Notes under the pieces: generated by a model
What the model was told of the DNA's origin: nothing
Databases searched by the model: none
What the model saw: the letters and a program-made list of their open reading frames with translations, nothing else
Assembly: GCA_031772625.1 (NCBI GenBank)
Contig: CM062816.1
Location: 1,666,451,385-1,666,515,384, forward strand
DNA from: Pinus tabuliformis
Taxonomy: Eukaryota; Streptophyta; Pinopsida; Pinales; Pinaceae
Length of the DNA stretch: 64,000 nucleotides
Reading direction: 5' to 3'
Position numbers and translations under genes: made by a program
In this document: positions 32,732-43,073 of the stretch, in pieces
How the letters are laid out: each line of letters starts with the position of its first letter
Numbering within the stretch: position 1 is the first letter of the stretch

Positions 32732-34812
32732 CGATGAGCCTCATCATTGGGTAATTATATGGGCCTTAATTTACCTCTTAGCTTAGTCAAACCAACTCTT
32801 CTAACAACTTATTACATGTTTTGATTATATTTTGTTTAATGAGATGAGTTAAACTGAGATATTATGCCTAATGAACTAATATGCATTGAATGTAGGTTTG
32901 GAAGAGAAAATCAAGGAATTTTGGCAAGACTAAGGTTTGAAACTTGAATGAGACAAGGGAGAGAGATTGTAGGATGTAAATCCTCCTAATTTACTCCTCC
33001 CCCATTCGAATATTCCTCCATTAATTCCACCAGCTCGAAGTTCAATCATCCAAGTCATGAAGATCAAAAGGAAGTCGAGCAAGTGATAGACAAAGAGTTA
33101 GTTCATCTCGATTTTGGGAGCCGAGCCTCCCTAAATTTAAGGAAGTCATTAAGGACTTCAGTTTTATAAGTAGAGAGGCCTAGAGCCTCATTAGGATTCA
33201 ATTTTTGTTGTTGTAAAAACTCTAGTTATTTTTGAGCTCCAGACTTGTGGAAGACTTTGATGTAATTTTCTTTTTTGGTAATAAGAATGAGCTTTTTCTT
33301 GATCCAGCACTGAGTTAACTCAGAGGGCTGAAGCTGTTGGGTTAGGGCCCAACACTAGCAACAAAGGATCCTCTTCTTGTATCTGTATGCTTAGCTTAGT
33401 TTCATAGATTCATGGTTAAACTGTCTTTAGAAGTATTTCATTGCAAGTAGTGTAGATTTGATTAATTGTTTATTAGTTTGCTTCCATTTGTGCCTTACTT
33501 CAGTAGCAGGTTAAAAGGGATAAAATAAGCACCACAAAGCTGTTAGTAGGTGTCCTAGCCTCGCTTCTTCCTTCTGGGATCATGATTTGAGGAAAGGACC
33601 CTTATGAAACCCCAAAAAGACAGATTTCCATTTCTTTCATAAGATTTAGAGTTTACTATACTTGAACTAGCATTTGATCAGTTTTGCAAGTGTAGGATTT
33701 CATTACCATCTCTTCTATATTCATTCTTGCAGTAGATCTTGTCCATGACTCTATTTTATTCAGCAATTTCCTCATGCATAAGGTAGACAGTTAGTTCATT
33801 AAATTATGTTTTTCTAGCGTGTGAGAATTCTTCTTGTTTACATGACTTTTTGGAAATTACACATGTTTGATGTAGAGCAGGTGCTTCAGAAGTAGAAAGA
33901 GATCTAATAGTAAACAACCACCTTCCAACTTCATCCACCCATAGACATTCCTTGTTTTCATCAAGACCTTCACAAATTTCATCATTTTACATAGAAATTC
34001 CCCCAAGCATGTTGAACAAATCCAACCATCTCCTAAACTTGGTTTTGGGTTCTGATTGATCCTAGGCCTTTTCTCACTCCATTCCACCCATCAACCACCT
34101 TCCCTAAGCCTTCCATCACGTCCAAAACCCATCGTTTTTCTCTCAGCTGTATCCTATGGAAATACAGGGAACCTTGTAGGTTTCTATTACATCTTGTAGG
34201 TTTTCCTGTAGTGGCTTGTTTTGAGGCCGAATTGAGGGAAAACCTCTAGGAAGCCACCCAAGGTCACCCAAGGGTCTCCCAAACCTTCCAACCATCTCTT
34301 GAACCTTCCAACCATCCACCAACATCCCTAAGCCACCTGCCACATCACCAAAAGAGATTAGCTTGCACACTTGATTTTTCATGAAAAGCATAAAAAGACA
34401 AAACATATTTATTACAATCCTTTACATGCATAACAATGATGTTTGATGTTTTTAACTTCCATGCTTAGGACAATAACATTTTGTTCATGTTAATTTAGCA
34501 TTATTGAAAAGCATAACTCTTAGCAGTTAATTAGGAAATGGTGTGCCTTATCATTAAATTTCAGTCATTTTCATTATTACAGTGGATCAACTCTCTCTTG
34601 GAGTAGATTTCTATTTCTTTCATCAAGGAACCAATCTGGCTTGAAAACCCTAGTGGTATCTCGCCAGCTGAACAGTGACAAAAGGCAGAACCATCACTTT
34701 TACTTGTGTATACAACACTGTCACCTCCAAGTTTGTATGAACCCCGGGATGATAAAGTAAAGCTAGTTGCCCAGGAGTTGCAACATTCTTTCTGCAATAT
34801 TGGCGCTCATCA
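32732..34812 (+). repeat. Athila-like 3' LTR
   Basis: Copy of 20573-22673. Its first base is C where the 5' LTR has T. A purine-rich AGTAGTGGGG just inside is the polypurine tract candidate. It is followed by the target duplication CTTGA (34813-34817). Confidence 0.93.
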
Positions 34813-35048
34813 CTTGAGTCTACACACTTGAGACTTCCGACCAAATTTCTCAAAAAAAATTGGCTTCTCTATGTACACTTCCTCCTAAATAACCCCATTG
34901 ATAAATGTTGTTTTTACATCCATTTGGTGGATCTTCCACCCCATCTGTGCAACTAGTGCAAGAATTGAACTGATGTATGAATACCTTGCTACAAGAGAAA
35001 AGGATTTCTCACAGTCAATTCCCTCAACATGAGAGAATCCTTTGGCTG
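34813..35048 (-). pseudogene. Copia reverse transcriptase, middle fragment
   Basis: The minus-strand reading runs AKGFSHVEGIDCEKSFSLV, then GWKIHQMDVKTTFINGVI, then a stop, then EEVYIEKP. This is the copia RT core with its first catalytic Asp in QMDVK. It is cut on both sides: by element C at 35048 and by the Athila-like element at 34817. Together with 47300-47490 and 19947-20572 it forms one RT. Confidence 0.9.
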
Positions 35049-36041
35049 TGTTGGGACGGGGTCCCCTGGGTTAGTTTGGGGTTAAGATAACCCAAATTTT
35101 GGTACAATTTTGTAAATCATGTAAAGTCTATGCGAAGCACGTAGATGAGCAAATGTCGAAGGGGCTTAGCCCCTTGTTTTATGTAAAATTTTGAGTCAGT
35201 TTTGAGATTCACCCATGGTCTGTGGACCATGGAATTATATGAAAAGTCTATAAATAGTGAGTCTTAGTGAAGGAACAAGAAGAACAAGATGGAAGATAGA
35301 TATAGAATTGTGTTGATTGAACAGTCTAGGACAGGAGCTAGGGTAGGAAGGCTCTACTTCCTGTGCTTAGATAGGAAAAGTAAGGCTCCACAACTGAGTG
35401 TGCGGAGGCCTAGGTAGATTCTAAAGCTGAATGTGCGGACCCCTGCAGTTGTGTGCACAGGGAAGTTTGAGTCTGTAACCTTGAATTGAAGATCAATAAA
35501 GACAGTTTTCTGAAGAATTACTGAGTATTCTGTTTATCTTTGTTAATGTTATATATTATTGATGAATGATTTGTTTTATGAGATATTGATTGAATTTTAC
35601 ATGATTCTCTTGAATAAGTATTAATAATGCACGCAATGTATGTTTAAATACTTTCGCGAAGACCATAGTGATCTCTCTTATGTTTACTAATGACTTAAGT
35701 AAATCTGCGCGAACACTAATTTAGGACTGCTCCCTGATGTGTGTAAGTAGGTAAATTGACTGTTAGAGGTCCACAAGGACCGATTGTACCCTAAGATTTT
35801 AAGCAGAGTTGCAACAATGTGCCCTAAGATTTGATCGATCTCCACGAAGGCAGATATAAGGTGCTGAAAGACATCACACTAGTATTCAGATGCAGAAATG
35901 TGGTTCTTGCAACCCCCATACTGCTTTAGGTGACATTGCAGCGTGTGCTACGTGGATTATTGCCGAAATAGCCAGTAGTGTAGGGTTTTGTTAGTTGGCG
36001 CAACTAACTCTGAACCTGGGTCAGGACACCCTAAGCCAACA
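35049..36041 (+). repeat. Element C 5' LTR with promoter-like features
   Basis: 993 bases. It contains a perfect AAGGGGC/GCCCCTT hairpin (35159-35175) and CCATGGTC/GACCATGG (35213-35220 with 35225-35232). A TATA box TATAAATA lies at 35249-35256. In the 3' LTR the TATA reads TAAAAATA and several indels are present. By eye the last 65 bases of the two LTRs differ at 6 positions. Confidence 0.9.
35249..35256 (+). promoter_or_regulatory. LTR TATA box (TATAAATA) of element C
   Basis: Good TATA consensus 200 bases into the LTR, directly after the two hairpins. The likely transcription start is near 35280. The 3' LTR copy is mutated at one base. Confidence 0.6.
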
Positions 36042-36043
36042 AA

Positions 36044-36061
36044 TGGTTCCATTGCCGGGAC
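36044..36061 (+). other. Primer-binding site candidate of element C
   Basis: TGGTTCCATTGCCGGGAC begins two bases after the LTR end. It starts with TGG as primer sites do and resembles the Asp-type site in its second half (GCCGGG). The tRNA is not certain. Confidence 0.65.
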
Positions 36062-36132
36062 TGGGATCTGCTTGAAAGAGATGTATGATATTGCATCATT
36101 GGAATCTGACCAAGAAATAAATTGAAAAGTCA

Positions 36133-38020
36133 TTGGATCGGAAGATTCACGAGTTTGTGGTGAAAGAAAATAGGAATCCACACCTGTCAAAGGAAGAGTG
36201 GTTGAACAAGTATCTGTATACGGAGATACATGATATCTTCTCCTACACTTTCCCCATTGAACTATATGAGTGGTTAGCTAAATTGGAAAATAATCAAGAA
36301 AGGTGGAAGCTCGATCGTCCTCTAGTGGGGACTTTAGAATTAGTGCAATGATTAGAAGCTTCTGAAAACAAGATCGTGTAGATTATCGATCATTGGATCA
36401 ATCGGATTCTAGGAGGACTTGTCATAGAATTTACAGTTGATACCTCAATCAGCTATAGTGAAGCAGAGCGACGATTTTTCAAAGGACCGTGAGTTAAGTA
36501 TTTAAGATCATTGAATACTTGGATTAAAATGTGGTTATGTGAAAAACGGGTGATGCCATTATCTTGATATTCAGAGCTATGTGAAGTGAATGATTCCTTA
36601 GAAATCACGAAGGATCAGGACTAGATTATAGTGCATTGATTGGACCTCCTTCAAGTGATGACAAAGGGGCCATGTAGACTACGCCATGAAGTGTTGTTCA
36701 ACTAATCACTTAGGGTATTCCTCGAGCAAATCCTCCTTCCACTCCACCTCCACCCCCACCTCCACTGCATACACCTTCGCCCACACCTCCACCTCCACCA
36801 CCACCATTCAACAAGGCGAACACAAATAAGATGCCGATCTTCAAAGGCATAGGAAGTGAAGATGCAGAGCAGTTCTAGTTTGATGTGAATGTTGTATGGA
36901 CAACACAACAGATTACTGATGACAATATAAATAAGGCACTATTAGTTACCTCTTTGTAGGATCGTGTGCTAACCTGGTACATTAAGTATGATCATGATAA
37001 TCCTCTTGCAACACTAGCAAAGAATAAGGAGGCTTTAAACAAAGAGTTTAGCAAGCCCAAGTCTGACTCACAATCAGTAATTGGATTTAAAGAAATCATG
37101 ATGAGGGTCAATGAGATGCCCTGGGAATTTGATCAAAGGTTGAAGTGTCAGATCAGAGAAGCTAACATGCAGATCATAGATAGCCAACATCGCGAATGGT
37201 TTATAGCGTCGCTCTTGCCCCACTTGAGAATTTCTCTGTCACAGCAGAAGATAGAAACATAGGCAGAAGCCTTGGAAATCACAATGAGGTTGCATGCATC
37301 ACCTATTCAGGATACGAACCTGGGAGTATAGTAGATCCACTCACAATTAGCTAGCTTACACCTAGAGTTACAGAGTTTGAAGAAAGACAAGGAGACTAAA
37401 CCAGAAGTGCACGCAGAAGTCTGGTGTTTGAAGTGTAAGGGCCATGGACACGATAAATACCATTGTCCAATGTATGTGAATTATATTACAGGAGGTGGGC
37501 CAATTCCCCTTAATCCAAAAGCCCCACTAGGGCTGAGCGCGGGGGTTGCACTATGGTGTGCTATTTGTCAAGTTGTTGGACAACATGCGATGAATAATTG
37601 CAACTTACTTCAAAAGTTTGTCTAGAAACCACAGCAATTGTTCTGTAACTTCTGTAAATCTGTGGGGCACGATGAGCGCAACTGTCGAAGCTATGAGCTG
37701 ATGATGGAAATGATACCTACATACCAGATGCAAGAAGAAACTCGGCCTCTAGATCAGGGCACTGGAGGAGTGCGCAGAGGTTATCAGGGTTAAGGACAAG
37801 GCAGAGGAGGAGGAGGACCTGGTAGAGGCCATGGTCAGATTATCTGCTACAACTACAGACAACCAGGGCACTACGCGTGATAGCTACAGAATCCTACACA
37901 CCCGTTATGTCAATAATGCAAACAGTTTGAACATACTATAGAAGAATGCCCAGTGATAATAGCTAAAATGCAAGAGAAGAAAGCATAGCCTCAACAACCT
38001 ATGCAGAATCTATATATGAT
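36133..38020 (+). pseudogene. gag: Gag of element C with multiple zinc knuckles
   Basis: The early part reads KENRNPHLSKEEWLNKYLY (36133-36351). After a Pro/Thr-rich stretch near 36720-36810 the gag core follows: MPIFKGIGSEDAEQF then a TAG, LTWYIKYDHDNPLA, NEMPWEFDQRLKCQIREA and HREWFIASLLPHLR. Cys/His boxes come next: CLKCKGHGHDKYHC, CAICQVVGQHAMNNC, FCNFCKSVGHDERNC and a degenerate ICYNYRQPGHYA, that is three good knuckles and at least one decayed. A Gly/Arg-rich stretch lies among them (37780-37830). Several stops, largely TAG. Confidence 0.82.
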
Positions 38021-38429
38021 GAGGGATGAGCCCCATGAAGAAGATCAAAGTGTTAACATCGTGCTAAGAAGTGGAATGACGACTGGCGCTCATAAGGGTA
38101 AACAATTTGAAGAAGAAGGATGCGTCCACAAAGTGCCAAAGAAATAAGCCGACTTCGATCTGGATCGTGCTATGGAAACATTTATGAAAGCCAAGAATAG
38201 GTTTGTTGAGGCCTCCACCTCAGGGAGCTAGGACAAGATACAAGAAATCAGTGCACCTGCAGAGGTTGATCCCTCTGTACCCAATAATTTTTTGGAGACC
38301 TGCATAAAATTGTTGCGCGATAGAAAATTTGTGGAAGGCCTACAGGAATTAACAAATAAATGTGGAAACAAAGAGAAAGTCCCTGATGGACACTGGGTGA
38401 TTAGAAAAATTGGCAAACATAAGGCATGA

Positions 38430-38760
38430 ATAGGGTGCGAGATGAGGCTCACCATGCAAATAGGTGATTATGAGATGGACCAAGTCATTTTGGATCTGGG
38501 GTCCGATGCAAACGTATTACCGAAACAAACATGGGAAAGGATGGGGAGACCTGTGCTGCAGTGGTCTCCGATTCAACTTAGGATGGTGAACCAATAGAAA
38601 ATCATCCCCATGGGACAGTTATATGGAATCACAGTTGATATAGAAGGTGTGAGCGTGATGGCCGACTTTGAGGTTATAGAAATCGTTGACGATAATAATC
38701 CCTACCTTGCGCTCTTAGGAATTCACTAGCCTATTGACATGAATGGGGTCATAATTTGAA
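38430..38760 (+). pseudogene. Aspartic protease of element C
   Basis: The reading MQIGDYEMDQVILDLGSDANVLPKQTWERMG shows a retroviral-type protease, with DLGS at the active site where DTGS is usual. The flap-side continuation is MGQLYGITVDIEGVSVMADFEV and ends ...LALLGIH. TAGs follow NQ and GIH. It would cleave the polyprotein. Confidence 0.78.
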
Positions 38761-39010
38761 GAAAAGGATGATGTTGTTTGAAAGAAAGTCACTGTGGGTT
38801 ATAGCTCCATTGGATCCTGCAGAAGGGGCATGTTATACTGAAACAGTTCGCAATTATGATGAAAGTGATGATGAACTGGATCAGATTTACAAGATAACAG
38901 TGTGGGATTAGGACTGGATCAATCCAACGATAGATGGATGGATTTCCTGGTACTGAAAGAGTTCTTGCACCTCTCATTCCGACGAGGAGTTAGAGCATTG
39001 GTAGAATCGC

Positions 39011-39868
39011 TTGCATGAAGTGTCTACATTGCAATGCATTATGATGATGAAGTCGCTGTGCTGTGTTTCATCAGAGGTAAGGAAATTACCCTATTATGAT
39101 GGTTTAACTGATGTAGATCTATTTTTGGATGAATTTGAGTGTGAAGTCCCTAAGGATCACTGTTTCCAAGCATTAAAGTTGGCACTACACGCTACATGTG
39201 CACGATGATGGGGTATGCATAAGGATAGTTTTGGTGGATGGCGAGATTACAAAAGAATGATGAGGTTATGATTTGGGCATGCTAACACCAGAAGGACTGA
39301 TAAATATAATGGAAGAGACGATCCACGCGATCACCTAGTGAAATGGACTAAAGCATGGGGAATAGAACCACAACCAGAGTGGGTACACATATTTTGCCAT
39401 ACTTTGGGTACAATTCCCATGAACTAGTATATGGAAATAGAGCTCTGCCATGGCACCGCGGAATGGGATGTATTGAAGGAAGGGTTCTTATTGACCTTAA
39501 ACTTTGAATACGACTTCACAAGCATCGATGGAGTACTGTAATAGATTAAGGTGGTTATCTTTAGAATGCTGAAGGAAGGTGTGGAATGGATACAACCAGA
39601 CTGGAGCACCCAATTGTGCCATGCGTTGGAATGCTATAATGTGATCGTTGAAGAGGAAGATGAAGATTTGAGAAACATTAATATTCCAAAGGTAGAAGGG
39701 CATCACAAAGTTGAAGGTCCACAAATAGAAAACCCAAGTATCTCTGCACCTTTGAAGACAAAGCATGTAAACATTGGCACTGAAGAAGAATTGGAGTTTG
39801 CGAAAATTGGAGATTATTGGGATGATGCAGCAGTGGATAAAGTTGCTGAGTTACTCCACGAATACTAG
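39011..39868 (+). pseudogene. Gag-like segment lying between protease and RT in element C
   Basis: One continuous frame, interrupted by five stops (TGA, TGA, TAG, TAA, TAG), has two gag-type halves. The first: KLPYYDGLTDVDLFLDEFE, FQALKLALHATCAR, then WGMHKDSFGGWRDYKRMM. The second: KYNGRDDPRDHLVKWTKAWG, PEWVHIFCHTLGTIPMN, then ELCHGTAEWDVLKEGFLLT. Both follow the usual gag order (a DG/DP start, aromatic W/Y near the middle, W..L...F near the end). The frame then runs through an acidic linker (IVEEEDEDLRNINIP) and VNIGTEEELEF, the familiar lead-in to gypsy RT. This is in addition to the normal gag upstream. It may be a duplicated gag domain kept as part of pol. Confidence 0.65.
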
Positions 39869-41258
39869 GATCTCTTCCCCACTAAGTTTTTCGATTTGAA
39901 GGGCATAGTTGGCAATTTGGGCATTATGAATATCACTCTGAATCTGGACGTGAAGCCTATTAAACAGAGGTCGTATCACCTTAATCCTAAATACAAGGAA
40001 AAGGTTCGCCAGGAGCTAGATAATATGCTGGAGGCAAGCATCATAGAACTTGTTGAAGAGCCTGATTAGGTGAGCCCGATGGTGGTTCAGGAGAAGAAAC
40101 AAAAAGGTGAAATAAGGATTTGCGTAGATCTACGCAAGCTTACTGATGTGTGTGTTCACAAACCATTCCCAACAACATTTACAGGCAAAGTGTTACACAA
40201 TGTTGGAGGGCAGGAGGCTTATTCCTTTACTGATGGGTTTCTAGGTATCATCAAATCAAGATCACGCTAGAGGATAGGATCAAAACAAACTTCGCGATGG
40301 AGTGGGGTTGTTTTCAATACACTGTGATGTCGTTTGGACTCAAGAATGTGCCTGTGATATTTTCCCGCGTAGTTATAACAATGTTCTGGGAGTTCATTCA
40401 TAAGTTTATGGAAGTACACTTTGATGAATTGACGATGTTTGGATTAGTGAAGCGCTATGTAGCAAGTCTGTGCTTGATGTTGGATACATGTCACAGATGC
40501 CAGATCGTGCTGAATTTGAAAAAATGCATATTATGTGTTCCTTTTAGGATCTTGCTAGGTCACATTGTGTGCAATCAAGGATTGATGGTGGACCCTACAA
40601 AGATTGCGGTAATTGTGAATTTGGAGGCCCCTAGGAACATCAAGTAGTTGTGCACGACACTGGGACATACGGGATACTATAGAAAATATATGAAATCTTA
40701 TGCTCAAATTATTGCACCCATGGAGAAACTACTAAATAAGGACACAACATTTTGTTGGGATGAATAATTCCAACGCAACTTAGATGTGTTGAAAGAAAAG
40801 ATGGTCACTGCACCGATCTTGATATTCCCTGATTGGAAAAAGGAGCTTCATGTAAATGTGGATGTCTCTTGCGTTGCGTTGGGTGCAGTGCTAACGCGGG
40901 CCGGTGAAGGAGAAATGGACCATCCTATAGCCTTCGTAAGTAAGAAGTTATCGAAGGCTGAGAAAAATTATTCAACAACTAAGAGTGAAGGATTGGCCAT
41001 GGTGTATGTGTTGCAAAAGTTCACACATTATCTGTTAGGAGGGAATTTAAAGATGTACACAGATCATTCTGCCTTGAAATACTTGGTCAAAAAGCCTGTG
41101 TTGGGGGGGAATATCTGCAGATGGTTGTTATTATTTCAGGAGTATGACTTTGAAGTCATTGTGAAGTCGGGGAGGTTAAATGCGGGACTTGACCATCTGT
41201 CGCGAATAAAAATAGGAGAGGAACCTAATAATCTAGAGGAAGGGTTTCTAGATGCGTA
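39869..41258 (+). pseudogene. pol: Reverse transcriptase and RNase H of element C
   Basis: RT pieces: IKQRSYHLNPKYKEKVRQEL, SPMVVQEKKQKGEIRICVDL, EAYSFTDGFLG then a frame break, EWGCFQYTVMSFGLKN, and EVHFDELTMFGL. The catalytic box there is FDEL where F/Y-x-D-D is needed, so the second Asp is lost. RNase H at 40786-41258 is fairly whole: LHVNVDVSCVALGAVL, YSTTKSEGLAMVYVL, MYTDHSALKYLV and LDHLSRI keep the catalytic residues. Stops (TAG/TAA) and one frame break disable it. Confidence 0.87.
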
Positions 41259-42661
41259 GCTCTTAGCAGTGCGTGTAGAAGATGACTATTTTGCATACAT
41301 TATTCACTTCTTGACTATGAGGATGGCACTGAGAGGATATACAAGTGAGAAGAAGAAGGAATTAGTAGTGTGCACTGCCTATTTTTCAATTATTATGGGA
41401 CATTTTTATAAGATGGGTGTAGATGAAATATTTCAAAGATATGTGCTGGACTTTGAGCGGGATAGAATTCTCATTGAAGTTCATGGGGGAGCTACGGGAG
41501 GCCATTATGCAGGAAAGGAAACTGCGTAGAAGATTTGCGCGCAGGTTTATGGTGGCCAACATTGCACAAGTATTCCAAGGCATATTGTAAGGTGTGCGAT
41601 GCATGTCGAAGAACTGGCAAACCATCATGAAGAGATGAGTTACCACTACATCCTCAAGTATCTTTGCAACCCTTTGAGAAGTGGGTGATTGATTTTGTTG
41701 GGCCAATTCAGCCCCTGGAAAGAAAACGGGTGCATGCTTTATTATCACTGCGGCGGAATATCTAATAAGATCGGTGGGAGCACAACCGGTTAAGGATTGT
41801 ACAAAGGCTATGACAACAAAATTATTGTTTGAGTATGTCTTAACCAGGTTTGGCTGCCCAAAAGTGCGGCGGAATATCTAATAAGATCGGTGGGAGCACA
41901 ACCGGTTAAGGATTGTACAAAGGCTATGACAACAAAATTATTGTTTGAGTATGTCTTAACCAGGTTTGGCTGCCCAAAAGTGTTGATAAGTGATAGGGGT
42001 ACACACTTTCTGAACGAAACTATCAGCGTGTTGACTGAAGAATTCTAGGTCTACCATAAGAAGAGTATGCCATACCACCTATAGGCCAATGGAACTGTTG
42101 AAGACTTTAACAAGATTTTGGAGAATGTGCTGACAAATATTTGTAATGCACAACATAATGACTAGGATGTACGCCTACCTGCAGTACTATGGGCTTACAG
42201 GACTACTTGTAAGAAGCTGACATGGCAAACGCTTTCGATTAGTATATGGGGTCGAAACTATAATTTTGATGGAGTACATTGTGCCTAGTCTGCACATAGA
42301 AGCTCTGACGGATATGACGGATCGCGAGGCCTTGGAGGAACAGCTCGTGCAGCTGATGGAGCTTGAAGAAGAACGATTTTTAGCATGATTCCGTCAACAA
42401 GTGAAAAAGGAACACAAAAAATCATGGCATGATCACCACATCAAGCTTTGCACGTTCAAGGTAAACAATATTGTCCTATTATATGATAGCAAATTCACTA
42501 AATTTCTGTGTAAATTCCAGATGCATTGGTTAGGGCCATATATTGTCAAAGAAATTATAGATGGAGGTGTAGTTCAGCTCTCAAAGCTGAATTGGGATCC
42601 CTTTCCGGGGAGAGTGAATGGGAGCATGTTGAAGTTGTATACAGGGGATCTTGCACAATGA
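41259..42661 (+). pseudogene. int: Integrase of element C, with a 116-bp exact internal duplication
   Basis: A zinc-binding part (RILIEVHGGATGGHYAGKET, then a Cys pair CKVCDACRR in a shifted frame) is followed by the core: KWVIDFVGPIQPLE, FIITAAEYL, then LISDRGTHFLNET. Near 42085 the Glu-bearing segment follows. The duplication 41751-41982 is not a multiple of three and breaks the core. The C-terminal domain 42401-42661 reads VNNIVLLYDSKFTKF, WLGPYIVKEIIDGG and RVNGSMLKLYTGD. Non-functional. Confidence 0.85.
41751..41982 (+). repeat. Exact 116-bp tandem duplication in integrase
   Basis: Copy 1 41751-41866 and copy 2 41867-41982 are identical at every base, starting CGGCGGAATATC and ending GCCCAAAAGTG. 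All other repeats in this old element are diverged. Confidence 0.97.
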
Positions 42662-43073
42662 CTATATGGCAGAAGGATAGTCTTAGTGCTCTGGGCAGTT
42701 GCAAGGGAGCGTGGGACTATAAACTACAGTGCCGAGCATGGAGGACAACACAATGAGCAGGGTGTGTGGATAATGATGAAGATGCAACCCACGAAGTTGC
42801 GCCATGGGGGAAGGTACCACACAATGCAACAGGAAAATGACCGTTGGAGTTATTGTTCATGACTTGACGGCTAGAAGACGGTTAAGTGGAGTGGGGTGGT
42901 GGAAATTAAGGAAAAGCTCTTTGAAGATCTGCTGCCAAAAAAACATTTGTTATCCAAAATTGGGGGGAATGGTCGAATTTGAATTCAAAACCCCCTATAA
43001 ACTAAGTGTGTTGCTCCAATAGAAAACACTTTGTGCTCTAAGAATTATTGGTGAATTTCGCTGTCTGTTTTCG
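42662..43073. other. Interval between integrase and 3' ORF of element C; no gene seen
   Basis: About 410 bases without a recognisable domain. Short open frames only. Confidence 0.6.

Larger units (their letters stand above)
20573..34812 (+). mobile_element. Athila-like Ty3/gypsy retrotransposon, complete ends, 14.2 kb
   Basis: LTRs of 2101 and 2081 bases have near-inverted tips (TGATGAGCC and GGCTCATCA). The 5-bp target duplication CTTGA lies at 20568-20572 and 34813-34817. A primer site TGGCGCCGTTTCCGGGGA follows the 5' LTR, close to the tRNA-Asp-type site of Athila/Tat elements. The interior encodes gag, protease, RT, RNase H and integrase, then a long 3' region with an extra ORF, the layout of Athila elements. 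Every coding part is disabled. By eye the first 160 or so bases of the LTRs differ at about 10 positions. Confidence 0.93.
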
